Shown piece after piece: positions 1-10,500 of a stretch of 64,000 nucleotides of DNA. The notes below the pieces were generated by a model, which saw nothing but the letters and a program-made list of their open reading frames with translations, ran no database searches and was not told the DNA's origin. The position numbers and the translations under genes are program-made. How positions within the stretch are numbered: the stretch's first letter is position 1; every line of letters begins with the position of its first letter. Origin of the DNA: Olivibacter jilunii (GTDB lineage Bacteria > Bacteroidota > Bacteroidia > Sphingobacteriales > Sphingobacteriaceae); the NCBI RefSeq assembly GCF_900607235.1, contig NZ_LR027851.1, forward strand, positions 310,001-374,000, given 5' to 3'.

Positions 1-1
1 C

Positions 2-3000
2 CTGGTGGAAGATGCCATCAATGGCAAGGCGATTGATCAGGCTTCTATCTGGCTAAGGGGCACTAGGCAAGGTACACGTACAGACGCAAACGGCTTTTTC
101 AGGTTAGTAATAAACAACCAAGAGCGTATGCTTGTTATCTCGCATCTGGGCTATTTGGATCAGGTGATTGAGATAGGCGACGGTATGCAAGATACCCTGC
201 GGGTTAAACTGGAACCGGCGATCAGTGAATTGGCTGCGGTGGAGATAAATACAGGTTATCAATTGCTTCCTAAGGAACGGGCCACGGGTTCTTTCGTGCA
301 ATTGGATAATAGCTTATTAAATAGACGGGTCAGTACAGACATCCTCAGTAGGATAGAGGATGTTACGCCGGGGCTTATTTTTGATCGCGGGCCAATTGCC
401 AGCGGGAATCCACCTATTACCATCAGGGGGCAAAGTACCATCAATGCTAAAACGGAACCGCTGATTGTGATTGATAATTTCCCTTATGAAGGCGATTTTA
501 ATACAATTAATCCCAACGATGTAGAGAGCATTACAATATTAAAAGATGCAGCGGCGGCATCCATCTGGGGGGCCAGAGCCGGTAATGGGGTCATTGTCAT
601 CACGACGAAGAGAGGGGGTTTCAACCGCAAAACCAACGTTTCTTTTAATACCAATATAACGGTTGCGGCAAAGCCTGATCAGTTCTACCAGCCTAAAATT
701 TCTACCGCAGATTATATTGAGGTGGAAAAATTGCTGTTCGCTCGTGGTTATTATACAGATGCGGAGCAATCGCTTAACAACTATGCATTGACACCGGTGG
801 TAGAGATGTTAATAGCGGGAGGCAAAGAGGCGGAGATAGAGCAGTTAAAGTGGCAGGATGTACGGAATGATTATGATCGTTTTCTTAACCGAAATGCTTT
901 TAACCGGCAGTATGCCATTAACTTAAATGGGGGGAGTGAGAACCAGCGTTTTTACTTTTCTGCGGGTTATGACCGTAATCTGGAAACTTTGGTGGGCAAT
1001 GCCTATCGTCGGGTTTCGCTGAATGCAAAAAATACCTACCTGTTTTTTGATAAACGTTTGGAGCTGACCTCGGATATCTATTTTTCAGAAAGTGGCAGGG
1101 AAACAAATGGCTTTTCGTCGGTCAATATGACTTCTGCCTATGGCTCGCAGATTGATCTATATCCATATGCGCGGCTTAGTGACGGCCAAGGGAACCACTT
1201 GGCGGTTGTAAAGGATTATCGAATGTCTTTTGTTGATAATGCCCTGCGCGATGGTTTGTTGGATTGGCAATACCGACCGTTGGATGAACTGAGCTTTGCA
1301 GATAATAGTAGCCGCATCACTGACTATCGCATTAACAGCAACCTCAATTACAAGTTCTCGAAAGCAATTAGCCTATCGGCTTTTTATCAATATGCCAAAA
1401 CGGCAACAGATCAGCGAAACTTACAGCCCCAAGAGGCTTATGCGGTTCGTAATTTGATCAATCGCTATTCTATCGTGCGTACTGCCGGTGTAGAACGGCC
1501 CATTCCCCTAGGCGGGATTTTGGATCAGACAGCCAGCCAACAGAAGACGCACAGCTTGCGGCTCCAGTTGAATGCGGCACATAAATGGAATGATGAGCAT
1601 GAAATAAACGGCCTTGCCGGTGTTGAAATGCGCGATCAGGGTACAGTCGTTGGCGTACACAGGCTTTATGGTTATAATGATGAATATGCAACGAGTGCTG
1701 CGGTGGATTATACAGGGAGCTATACCTCTTATGTGAATCCGGGCCAAACGAACCTCCGGATACCGAATGTGGATAGCCAGCGGGAATTGACCGATCGTTT
1801 TCTATCGTATTATAGCAATTTATCCTACACACTGCGAAATAAGTATACACTCTCTGCAAGCGGCCGATTGGACCAGAGTAATTTGTTTGGCGTAGAAACA
1901 AATAATAAAGGGGTTCCGCTTTATTCCGTGGGTTTAAGTTGGTTGTTAAGTGATGAAGACTTTTATTGGTTTAAATCGGTTCCGTACTTAAAGTTACGGG
2001 CCACCTTTGGTTACAATGGAAATATCGATAAGTCTATGTCTGCTTTCGTAACGGCACGATATAGCAGCAACGATCCAAATACCAGGTTGCCTTATGCAAC
2101 CATTCTTAATCCGCCTAATCCTGATTTACGCTGGGAACGGGTACGTGTGGTGAACCTCGGTTTAGATTTTGGTACCGCCAACAACCGCCTGAACGGTAGC
2201 ATCGAATATTTTAAAAAGGATGGTATGGATTTGATTGGCGTGAGGCCTTATGCTCCATCATCAGGTATTGTTTCCTTTACCGGAAATTATGCGGATACGA
2301 AAGGCGATGGACTGGATCTGGTGATCAATGCGCAGATACTGGATAGGAAATTAAAGTGGGACAATAATTTATTGTTCAGTGCCATTGGAGAGAAGGTAAC
2401 CAATTATAAACAGTCTTTTTCTGTAGCGTCCTATCTGGATGATTATATTATTGCACCGATGGAAGGTAGGCCACTTTCGGCGATTTATGCCTATCAATGG
2501 GCCGGTTTGGATGCATCAACGGGCGATCCTTTGGGTGTTCTGAATGGCGAGCCCAGTCAAGACTACTCGGCAATCTTAGCTGCGGCTACTCCGCAGAACT
2601 TAGTTTATCTGGGCGCCGGTAGACCGCGCCTATTTGGTGCGTTCCGTAATACCTTCTCTTACGGTGCATGGAGTATTTCAGTCAATATTTCCTATCGGTT
2701 CAAATATTATTTTCGACGGGCCTCTATTGACTACAATGCGCTGCTATTGGGTTATGGAGGACACGGAGATTATGAAAACAGATGGAGGCAGGCTGGAGAT
2801 GAACAATTTACCCAAGTTCCTTCCATGCCGGATGAGCCGATCCAAAGCCGCAACACTTTTTACACAAACTCCGCAATTTTGGTAGATAAGGCAGACCATA
2901 TTCGTTTGCAGGACATCAATTTAAGCTACCGGCTAACAAAGGCCACCATGCCTCGACTGCCAGTTAGCAGCGCTCAATTGTATGTATATGCCAATAATAT

Positions 3001-3106
3001 CGGGATTCTCTGGAAGGCGACGAATACGAAACTGGATCCGGATTATGCCAGGGTTGCCTCACCTCCAATGCGGACAATTGCTTTGGGTGTTAAAATTGAT
3101 TTTTAA
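2..3106 (+). CDS. SusC/RagA-family TonB-linked outer-membrane protein, 5' truncated
   Basis: The reading frame is open to the left window edge, so the start codon, signal peptide and any STN domain lie outside. The visible protein begins inside a carboxypeptidase-regulatory-like beta-sandwich (about residues 1-75). The TonB plug follows (about 80-205), with the SusC signature KDAAAASIWGARAGNGVIVI near residue 180, and then a long beta-barrel. The last residues, VKIDF, end in Phe as barrel proteins do. SusC proteins import glycans or peptides across the outer membrane, using TonB energy, together with a SusD lipoprotein. The stop codon overlaps the ATG at 3106 (TAATG), so this gene and the SusD gene after it are translationally coupled. 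The substrate cannot be told; no degradative enzyme follows. Family assignment is secure. Confidence 0.93.
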   Translation: MVEDAINGKAIDQASIWLRGTRQGTRTDANGFFRLVINNQERMLVISHLGYLDQVIEIGDGMQDTLRVKLEPAISELAAVEINTGYQLLPKERATGSFVQLDNSLLNRRVSTDILSRIEDVTPGLIFDRGPIASGNPPITIRGQSTINAKTEPLIVIDNFPYEGDFNTINPNDVESITILKDAAAASIWGARAGNGVIVITTKRGGFNRKTNVSFNTNITVAAKPDQFYQPKISTADYIEVEKLLFARGYYTDAEQSLNNYALTPVVEMLIAGGKEAEIEQLKWQDVRNDYDRFLNRNAFNRQYAINLNGGSENQRFYFSAGYDRNLETLVGNAYRRVSLNAKNTYLFFDKRLELTSDIYFSESGRETNGFSSVNMTSAYGSQIDLYPYARLSDGQGNHLAVVKDYRMSFVDNALRDGLLDWQYRPLDELSFADNSSRITDYRINSNLNYKFSKAISLSAFYQYAKTATDQRNLQPQEAYAVRNLINRYSIVRTAGVERPIPLGGILDQTASQQKTHSLRLQLNAAHKWNDEHEINGLAGVEMRDQGTVVGVHRLYGYNDEYATSAAVDYTGSYTSYVNPGQTNLRIPNVDSQRELTDRFLSYYSNLSYTLRNKYTLSASGRLDQSNLFGVETNNKGVPLYSVGLSWLLSDEDFYWFKSVPYLKLRATFGYNGNIDKSMSAFVTARYSSNDPNTRLPYATILNPPNPDLRWERVRVVNLGLDFGTANNRLNGSIEYFKKDGMDLIGVRPYAPSSGIVSFTGNYADTKGDGLDLVINAQILDRKLKWDNNLLFSAIGEKVTNYKQSFSVASYLDDYIIAPMEGRPLSAIYAYQWAGLDASTGDPLGVLNGEPSQDYSAILAAATPQNLVYLGAGRPRLFGAFRNTFSYGAWSISVNISYRFKYYFRRASIDYNALLLGYGGHGDYENRWRQAGDEQFTQVPSMPDEPIQSRNTFYTNSAILVDKADHIRLQDINLSYRLTKATMPRLPVSSAQLYVYANNIGILWKATNTKLDPDYARVASPPMRTIALGVKIDF

Positions 3107-3117
3107 TGAGTGAAATT

Positions 3118-4473
3118 ATGGAAAGAATAATACGATTGCTCGCGGTGGCGATGCTCTTGAACACATCCTGTACCAAAGAATTTTTGGATAAAAAGCCAAA
3201 CAAATCCTTAGTGGTGCCGTCTAGTTTGGAGAATTTTCAGGCGATTTTAGATAATAGTTTCAATGTATTTGGCGTGTCTCCTTTTATGAATCAGATAGCA
3301 GATGGCGATTTTTACGTGACGGAAAATGGCATTCCATCCCTGGCAAATTTGTCGCGAAATATCTATCTATGGCAAGACGATATTTATGAGGGAGCTACAA
3401 GTACGGATTGGAACAGGATGTACGAACAGGTTTTTTATGCCAATATCGTTTTAGAAGGCCTGGAAAAAATAAAGGGGAATCCCGATCAACGTTATATTGA
3501 CAGATTGCGCGGTACCGCGCTCTTTTGCCGAGCCTATGCCTACTACAACTTGGCACAGGAGTTTACGCCTCCTTATCATGCGGAAAGGGCAGCTAGTGAC
3601 TTAGGTTTGCCGCTTAGGACGAGTGCCGATGTAAATAGTCATCCAAACAGGGCATCTTTACAAGATACTTACCAGTTGATGATCGATGATCTCCAACAGG
3701 CGGAACTTTTATTACCTATTACTGTTGAACCTAAAACGAGGCCAACAAAGGCGGCAGCGTGGGCTTTGCTAGCTCGGATAACCTTATCCATGGCTGATTA
3801 TGAAACAGCGCTTCACGCTGCTGATAAGGCGCTGTCTTTTCAGAACGATCTAATGAATTTTAATACATTGGATACGGTAGCCGCAAGCCCTTTCCCATCC
3901 GGGCGTTCTGTTTATAATAAAGAGATTATCTATTACACAGACCGGATCACCAACACATTTTTTAATTCAGCGAATACCAGAGTTGTAGAAGATTTGTACG
4001 ATCTATATGATGACAACGATTTAAGAAAGCTTATTTTCTTTAATAACGGACGGTTCAAAGGTTCTTATGGAGGAAGTGCTTTATTTATCTTTACCGGTTT
4101 GGCCACGGATGAACTATATCTCATCCGAGCGGAATGTTATGCAAGAGCAGGGCGCACAGCGGAAGCACGAGATGATTTGACGCAATTGATGAGAACGAGA
4201 TGGAAGAAGGATCGCATTTACAACGTTCCAACAGATTTAGAAGACGGCGAAGTCTTGCAAATGATCTTATCGGAAAGGCGCAAAGAGCTGCTTACGAGGG
4301 GAACCCGTTGGTCTGATCTCCGTAGGCTCAATCAGGAGGAAATGTTTAAGACTTCCTTAAAGAGAAATTACCAAGGCGTAGAATATCTTTTAAGCCCGGG
4401 CGATCCACGTTATGTTTTTCCCATTGCAATGGATGAGCTCGAATTGGGTGGTATTGAACAAAATCCACGATAA
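3118..4473 (+). CDS. SusD/RagB-family nutrient-binding outer-membrane lipoprotein
   Basis: Surface lipoprotein that acts as the lid of the preceding SusC barrel and binds its substrate. I chose the ATG at 3118 because the peptide then opens with MERIIRLLAVAMLLNTSC, a signal peptide with lipobox LNTSC; the ATG at 3106, which overlaps the SusC stop, would add four residues and is also possible. The body shows the TPR-like alpha-helical pattern of SusD, including LRGTALFCRAYAYYNLAQEF, and a C-terminal block with LSERRKELLTRGTRWSDLRR, which is the usual SusD ending. At about 450 residues it is slightly short for the family. It ends 53 bp before a terminator-like hairpin that mainly serves the opposite strand. 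Confidence 0.93.
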   Translation: MERIIRLLAVAMLLNTSCTKEFLDKKPNKSLVVPSSLENFQAILDNSFNVFGVSPFMNQIADGDFYVTENGIPSLANLSRNIYLWQDDIYEGATSTDWNRMYEQVFYANIVLEGLEKIKGNPDQRYIDRLRGTALFCRAYAYYNLAQEFTPPYHAERAASDLGLPLRTSADVNSHPNRASLQDTYQLMIDDLQQAELLLPITVEPKTRPTKAAAWALLARITLSMADYETALHAADKALSFQNDLMNFNTLDTVAASPFPSGRSVYNKEIIYYTDRITNTFFNSANTRVVEDLYDLYDDNDLRKLIFFNNGRFKGSYGGSALFIFTGLATDELYLIRAECYARAGRTAEARDDLTQLMRTRWKKDRIYNVPTDLEDGEVLQMILSERRKELLTRGTRWSDLRRLNQEEMFKTSLKRNYQGVEYLLSPGDPRYVFPIAMDELELGGIEQNPR

Positions 4474-4478
4474 AAAAA

Positions 4479-4505
4479 CAGGGCTCTTCCTATTAGAGAG
4501 CCCTG
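4479..4505 (-). terminator. Intrinsic terminator of the minus-strand DUF6520-type gene
   Basis: A perfect 9-bp stem (CAGGGCTCT / AGAGCCCTG) has a 9-nt loop. Read on the minus strand it is followed by a run of seven T (4472-4478 in complement), the classical intrinsic terminator form. On the plus strand there is no T tract after the hairpin, so it should stop the SusD transcript poorly. Confidence 0.85.
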
Positions 4506-4526
4506 CCGGCAGTTATCGCTCGTTTT

Positions 4527-4799
4527 CTAATTCAAAGGGGTAAACTGCCCTGGTTCGATATTGGTAACCGGGGCAGTTGGGTTAGCACGGTGTCCAACGC
4601 AAGATTGATTGATTTCCGTATCACAAAGATAGTCTGTACCCTCTTCCATACTTGCCAGGTCCTTCCATTGTGCGTCTGAAGAATCGAAATAAACGTTGGG
4701 CTCGTCTTGATTAACATTGGCAGCGTAAGCAACACCACCGGCAACCAAAGAACCTACTAACGCTAACGCATTCAGTTTTCTAAATACTTTTTTCATCAT
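4527..4799 (-). CDS. Small exported protein with two cysteines, DUF6520-like
   Basis: About 90 residues. The start is taken at the tandem ATG codons (4799/4796), because a signal peptide then begins directly (MKKVFRKLNALALVGSLVAG, cleavage after AYA). A longer frame upstream adds 34 residues that do not look like an export signal. The mature part is short and polar, with two cysteines (YLCDTEINQSC) eight residues apart. The pattern and length match the small Bacteroidota proteins filed as DUF6520, which typically lie beside a MauE/DoxX-type membrane protein, as here. Function unknown. The neighbour suggests a periplasmic thiol/disulfide context, which is inference. The family name rests on recall of the layout, not on a search. 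Confidence 0.6.
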   Translation of the reverse strand: MMKKVFRKLNALALVGSLVAGGVAYAANVNQDEPNVYFDSSDAQWKDLASMEEGTDYLCDTEINQSCVGHRANPTAPVTNIEPGQFTPLN

Positions 4800-4939
4800 A
4801 TTTAAATTTAACCGGTTAACACGTGCTGAATTCCTCAGGTACGAGCACATTACCTGCCCCTTCGATTTTCCAAGGCTCCTATCTTCGAGGTATGTCTCCA
4901 TTTTGAATGTGCAGGGGAAGCCATCCCTGCTTTATCTCT

Positions 4940-5419
4940 TCAGGCAAGTTTGACGCTATCCTCCTTCCTGATCTGTTGATGAGGCTGTGCACCCCCTCTT
5001 CTTCGATCGGTTAGGTAGTGCAACCATAAAGCGATAACTGCCATGACTATAAATAGTATATTGAACCAAAATTGATCCCAATAGCTGCTATTCTTCCAGA
5101 GTATGCCCCCGCAACTGCAAGGCACACGATCAAACACCTCGTTTACACCTAATAGGACGTAGATGGAGAACGAACTTAGCAGAGATAATCCAAGCCATAG
5201 GCCCACGCGCCTGAAAGGTTCGTAAATAAGGCAGCAAACAATGCCAAGCTCGATGGATGGAATCAACCACACCAGTATATCGGCCATGGCAATCGGAAAC
5301 ACCTGATTGTGCATTTCGCGTAAGCTTTCCTGATAGTTTACCATTTTGCTAACCACGGCGTAGAAAAATAGCATGGCTAGTAGCGAGCTGAGTAGGTAAA
5401 TGATCTTTTCTGTTTTCAT
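4940..5419 (-). CDS. MauE/DoxX-type redox-associated membrane protein
   Basis: A 159-residue integral membrane protein with four predicted hydrophobic helices (about 7-27, 43-63, 73-93 and 117-137). Between helices 3 and 4 is the motif VPCSCGGILW; this cysteine pair, CxC followed by GG, is typical of the MauE-like proteins of Bacteroidota. MauE relatives take part in maturation of disulfide-containing periplasmic proteins. It lies upstream of, and in the same direction as, the small two-cysteine exported protein, so that protein is the obvious candidate client. The ATG at 5419 directly precedes a lysine and the first helix. Family call good; the client relationship is inference. Confidence 0.75.
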   Translation of the reverse strand: MKTEKIIYLLSSLLAMLFFYAVVSKMVNYQESLREMHNQVFPIAMADILVWLIPSIELGIVCCLIYEPFRRVGLWLGLSLLSSFSIYVLLGVNEVFDRVPCSCGGILWKNSSYWDQFWFNILFIVMAVIALWLHYLTDRRRGGAQPHQQIRKEDSVKLA

Positions 5420-5734
5420 AATCCTATCAATTGGTCTGAAAGTAAATTTAGCACGGCCTTCTCTTTCCGGCTTGTAACTTTCTTTGCAATTTGACTTGTA
5501 AATTTCCCATGATTCCAGGTGTTTTGGCTGATTCTGTCACTTTCACGGCTTTTTCGGCGCGTATTTTCCGTGTTTTCTTAAAAAATCCGATTCACCTTAT
5601 GCTTGTACCGATGCAAAACCTGTCAGAAAACCAATATATAACGGAGTCTTTTTTACCTGGTTAGAAATACAAGAATTAATATTTAGATAATATGCGAATG
5701 GTAGCTTTGCTGATACGAGATCAACTTATATCAT
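5420..5734. other. Divergent intergenic region
   Basis: About 315 bp between the minus-strand MauE-like gene and the plus-strand sigma factor. It must hold both promoters. It is AT-rich near the sigma start, but I could not pick a convincing TAnnTTTG box with a spaced TTTG. No repeat, hairpin or small gene stands out. Confidence 0.4.
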
Positions 5735-6325
5735 ATGTTTCCGAATGGGCTAAAAAATGCATCTGATAAGCAGTTATTGAACCAAATTGCGACCGGCAAT
5801 GTCAAAGCTTTTAGACACTTGATGCTTACGTACGAGCCCCTTGTATTCAATTTTGTTTTTAAGCTGGTTAAGTCAGGCATGCTGGCAGAAGAGATTACGC
5901 AAGATGTGTTTTTAAAAATATGGGAACGAGCGGCAGATTTTGCTCATGTAGAATCATTATCCGCATGGTTGTATACGATGGGTAGAAATCATGCTTATAA
6001 TAAACTAAAAGAGCACGCTGCAAGACGGTTGAGGGAACAGGACTATGCAGATAACCAAAAGCAGATTTGCGACTTGGAAGACCAGATTCACGAAAAAGAA
6101 TTAAGCCTGCTCGTTCATGAACTTGTAGACCAATTGCCCCCGCAACGTAAGCTTATTTTTAAACTGAAAACCGAAAAAGGGATGACGGTGGATGAAATTG
6201 GTCAATTTCTGGATCTATCGCCTTATACCGTGAGAAATCAACTGACAAAATCTTACGGGAAAATAAGAAAACTGCTAACAGAACATGCCTGTTTTTTGTT
6301 GATTGGTCTTCTGATCAATAAATAA
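5735..6325 (+). CDS. ECF RNA polymerase sigma factor, FecI-like
   Basis: A 196-residue sigma-70 of the extracytoplasmic-function class. Region 2 (about 27-95) includes EEITQDVFLKIWE, which contacts core polymerase and the -10 element. Region 4 (about 125-180) holds the helix-turn-helix GMTVDEIGQFLDLSPYTVRN. The C-terminus ends in a short hydrophobic tail (CFLLIGLLIN), common in the Bacteroidetes sigma-70 expansion family. The next gene is a FecR anti-sigma factor, followed by an STN-containing SusC. This gives the FecI/FecR/FecA-like arrangement, in which substrate binding at the receptor frees the sigma factor to transcribe the uptake genes. Assignment secure. Confidence 0.93.
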   Translation: MFPNGLKNASDKQLLNQIATGNVKAFRHLMLTYEPLVFNFVFKLVKSGMLAEEITQDVFLKIWERAADFAHVESLSAWLYTMGRNHAYNKLKEHAARRLREQDYADNQKQICDLEDQIHEKELSLLVHELVDQLPPQRKLIFKLKTEKGMTVDEIGQFLDLSPYTVRNQLTKSYGKIRKLLTEHACFLLIGLLINK

Positions 6326-6400
6326 TCCAAATAGCGCTGCCAACCTAGCAGCTAACGTACTATTTCTTAATCAAAAGTTAATCAAAAATTAAAGTTGCTG

Positions 6401-6417
6401 CATGGTACAGTACCATG
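6401..6417. promoter_or_regulatory. 17-bp perfect palindrome ahead of fecR-like gene
   Basis: CATGGTAC-A-GTACCATG is an 8-bp perfect inverted repeat around one base, 22 bp before the ATG of the FecR-like gene and 75 bp after the sigma stop. It could be an operator, or in RNA a stem too tight to form fully. Near-repeats of AATCAAAA lie just upstream. No protein partner can be named from the sequence. Confidence 0.5.
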
Positions 6418-6439
6418 TTCAGCTTTGTCATACAAGCAA

Positions 6440-7396
6440 ATGAACACAGATCGGCTAAATGAACTTTTTGCCAAATATATTGGCAATAGATTGAATGAGG
6501 AGGAGGAAATAGAGTTTTTCGAGCTTTTAGATAATCCGAATAATAAAGAGCGGTTTGAAAGCTTATTCGAAGCGTTATGGGAAACAGAACGGCAGACGAA
6601 GGATAAAACACTTACTGAAGAAAGCTTAAAGCGCATTGACCGTACGCTTAAAAAGCTTCCTCGTAAAAAACATACTTCTTATTTGCCGTGGTTTGCAGCG
6701 GCTTGCATGGCGCTGCTGCTAATGGCTACGTATGTTTTATATCAGTTTTACAGCGATTCGGAATGGGATGTTACTGTGCAGGCGCGGCATAACTTGGAAT
6801 ATGTTAGTCTGCCCGATGGGAGTCTGGTAATACTGAAAAAGGGGAGCGTATTGCGGTATCATGAGGCTTTTTCGGAAAAACGCACATTGCAAGTGGAGGG
6901 CGAAGCTTTTTTCGATGTTGTGTTGGATGCAAATCGCCCTTTTCTGGTGCAAACCAAGCATCTGACAACCCAAGTCTTAGGTACAGCATTCAGTGTCAAT
7001 ACCGTTGGAGATAATGAACATGTAATACTCTTGCGGGGGAAGGTGCGCGTAACATCATCAGATCATTCTGCTGTGCTTACACCGAATAGGCAAGCGGTTT
7101 ATGTAAACAACACCCTGCGTGATTTTCCAATTGACGCCTCAGCTGCTACCGCATGGTCATCGGATAGTTTTCATATCGAAAATCAACCCCTGCTTCGTCT
7201 TACCGATATCTTAGGAGCCAGATTTGGAAAAGAGATCGTTTTTAAGGAGGAGAAAATGAAGAATTGCCTAATAACAACCACTTTTTCAATGAAAGATTCT
7301 TTTAAAAGCATTATGGATGTGATTAGCCTGGTGAATCATGTGGAATGGCGTATGCAAGGCAATAAAGTGTTGATATATGGAAAAGGTTGTAATTAA
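6440..7396 (+). CDS. FecR-family anti-sigma factor
   Basis: A 318-residue inner-membrane regulator. The ATG at 6440 is used since MNTDRLNELFAKYIGN is the typical FecR amino end; a frame starting at 6395 adds residues encoded across the 17-bp palindrome. The cytosolic part (1-75) binds the sigma factor. A single membrane helix follows (about 78-98, LPWFAAACMALLLMATYVLY). The periplasmic FecR domain (about 105-225) contains LPDGSLVILKKGSVLRY and VEGEAFFDV. The DUF4974 C-terminal domain (about 245-318) normally contacts the STN domain of the receptor, and the receptor gene immediately downstream indeed carries an STN domain. Assignment secure. Confidence 0.93.
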   Translation: MNTDRLNELFAKYIGNRLNEEEEIEFFELLDNPNNKERFESLFEALWETERQTKDKTLTEESLKRIDRTLKKLPRKKHTSYLPWFAAACMALLLMATYVLYQFYSDSEWDVTVQARHNLEYVSLPDGSLVILKKGSVLRYHEAFSEKRTLQVEGEAFFDVVLDANRPFLVQTKHLTTQVLGTAFSVNTVGDNEHVILLRGKVRVTSSDHSAVLTPNRQAVYVNNTLRDFPIDASAATAWSSDSFHIENQPLLRLTDILGARFGKEIVFKEEKMKNCLITTTFSMKDSFKSIMDVISLVNHVEWRMQGNKVLIYGKGCN

Positions 7397-7534
7397 AAAA
7401 TGTAAAAATTTAAAAAGGAGAAGGATGGTCAAATAAAACAATAAAGAGAAAAAACAAGGTGTATCCTAGTTCGCGGCCAAGACACACCGAGCTAAAAAAT
7501 AATCTGTAAAACTATTTTATTTAAAATCTAAAGT

Positions 7535-10500
7535 ATGGAATATTTATTTCATTACCATAAAAAAATATTGAATTATCTAGCCTTAACGTCCATTTTGTAT
7601 AAGCGATCGACACGGTATGGCGTAATAGGGATAACGTTCTTATTATCAATCTTGATATATATCCCGGTACAGGCACAAACAATTAAAACAACCGAACTAA
7701 CTATTGCTGGGCAAGACTTGCCGCTGATAGAAGTTTTTAGAGAAATAGAAAAGCGCACAGATTTTCAGTTTTCTTATAATGAAACAGACATCAAGGGATT
7801 GAAGGTCAATTTAGTAAATGAAAGGATGAGTGTAGAAAAAATCTTAACGCTTGCCTTACAGAATACTCCGCTGGTGTTTAAGGTGATTGACAATAAGATT
7901 GCGGTATATGAGGATAAAGAGAAGCGGAGTGGTTCTCCGGAATCGGTCAATAAACAAGAGGAAATGATGGTGGAGGGTATTGTAAATGATACGCTGAACA
8001 GACCCCTGTCAGGTGTAAGCATTACATTGCAATCGAATCCCAAGAAGGTGGTCAGCACTGATGAGAACGGGCTGTTCCGAATAAGCGTGCCATCTACGGG
8101 TACGTTGATTGCAAAGTCGATAGGGTATAAAACAACGGAGGTGCCTATCGCCGGTAACCAGCGTATCACGATCTCCCTGTTGGAAGACATGGCAGGCCTC
8201 GATGAGGTCGTAGTAGTTGGGTACGGTACGCAGAAAAAGATTAATTTGACGGGGGCGGTGGATAAAGTGGAGGCTGAACAATTGGAACGTTATAAATTAA
8301 CTTCAATGGGTGAGGCTCTTCAGAGTCAAGTGCCCAACCTGAATGTTAATATAAGCGACGGAAAGCCCGGGAGGGGTGCGTCCTTTAATATTCGCGGTAC
8401 AACCTCTATTAATGGGGGCAGCCCGCTTATATTGCTGGATAACGTACCGATCTCTTCTTTTGAGTTTAATAATATTTCGCCACAGGATATAGATAATATT
8501 TCCTTTTTGAAGGATGCTTCTTCCGCAGCTATTTATGGCGCACGTGCGGCTTACGGCGTTATTCTCGTACAAAGTAAACAGGGGATAGCCGGGAAAACAG
8601 AGATTAGTTACAATAATAATTTTAAATGGGGGAAAGCTACCCGGGTTCCTAAAGTATATACAGGTTTAGATTATACTAAAATACAGGAAGAAGAATTTAA
8701 CGGAAATATCGGTCAAACATACTTCACCGAACCACAGGTAGAATATCCTTTTTTAGTGAATGCTGATCCTACCTTGCCTTTATATGACTTGCAGAATATT
8801 GGCGGGAAAGCCACGCTTCTGCTGGGTGGGCCTGTCATCAATTACTATGAAGAATGGTTTCGGGAATATTCACCGGAACAGAATCATCATCTAAGTGTGC
8901 GAGGTGGCACCAACAAATTTAAATATTATGTTTCGGGCGATTATAACTATGAAGAGGGAAATCTGAAGTTCAAACCCGAAAAAATTAATCGCTATAATTT
9001 GCGATCAAACACGACCTATCAGTTTAGTGATAAGGTGAGTGTGTTTACGAAAAGCTCGGCTACTTTGAGACGCGACGATATCCCAAACACCTACTTATAT
9101 GGCTTTAGTTCTAATCCTTGGCGTTTTATCGATAATACCAATCCGCTACTGCCGGAATACATTGACATAAATGGCGAAAAAATTCCAACCGATATTGGTT
9201 TCTATAAGGAATTCATCCAGAACCAATCGGAATATAAAACGAATACGAGTAGTTTTTTGAACCAGATTGGCACGGATATATCCTTGCTCAACAAAAGTTT
9301 GACCTTGCATGCAGACGCCTCTTATATGTATTACCATTGGTATAGAAATCGTTGGTGGGATAATACAGGCCCGTACCTATCGCACTCATTCAATAATCGG
9401 AATATTGTATTGTCTCATTATGCAGATGCGGGTCCGTCTAAAATTTATAAAAGTAATACGGAAGCAGAAACCTTCAATGTAAACGCATATGCCAATTACA
9501 AAAAAGCAATCGGTTTGCATGAGATTGACTTGACCGGGGGGATGACTTTTGAAAGATATAGCGAGCATTACGAAACGGTAGAGCGCCAAAATCCAATATT
9601 GGGAATCGATGAGCATTCTTTAAACTTGGCTACCGGAATTTTCAATGCCAGTGATACCGACGATGGTTATGCAAACAGAAGTATATTTCTGAGAGGGAAT
9701 TACCAATTTAATAATCGGTACCTGTTAGAGGTTAACGGTATGCATAACTATACGTCCAAATTCAGGAAGGATATGAGAGGTGCTTATTTTGGGTCTTTTT
9801 CTATGGGATGGCGTGTATCGGAAGAGGGATTTTTCGAATCGCTAAAACCGTTCGTCAATGAGTTTAAATTGCGGGGGTCTTTTGGTTCGTTGGGGAACCA
9901 AAATATAGGCTCTTTTGACTACCTGTCTATTTTGTCCCTGAGCCAATCTACCTATATGTTGAATGGCGAGAGGTATGCCTACACGAGTTCTCCTGCACCC
10001 ATCTCACAAAATTTTACCTGGGAAACTTCGAAAACCATTGATTTAGGAGCCGATATACAATTGCTTAATAGCAAGCTTGCTGTCGTATTTGATTATTATC
10101 AGCGCAATACAGACAACATGCTGGCACCGATCTATTCACTTCCTTCGGTATTTGGCGCAGCCGTACCCAAAGAAAATATTGCATCCTTGAGAAATAGGGG
10201 CTGGGAACTTACCTTGTCTTGGAAGGATAAGATCGGCAGCGCTAAACCTTTCTTTTATGATATACGGTTTAATCTTTCTGATTATAAGGCGGTTATTACG
10301 GATTATTACAACCCTACTAACTACTTAGGGGATTACTACGTCGGACAGGAAATCGGTGAGATTTGGGGCTTAAATACCTTGGGTCTTTTTCAATCAGATG
10401 AGGAAGCCAAGAATAGCCCGCTTTTGCAAACCAGCAGCTATAGACAGTTTGTTGGCGCTGGTAATATAAAGTTTGAAGATAGTAATAATGATGGCGTAAT

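Noticed and set aside
1470-1901. 143-codon antisense frame inside the first SusC gene
   Set aside because: A shadow of the SusC barrel coding sequence. Similar antisense frames inside the other SusC genes were dropped for the same reason.
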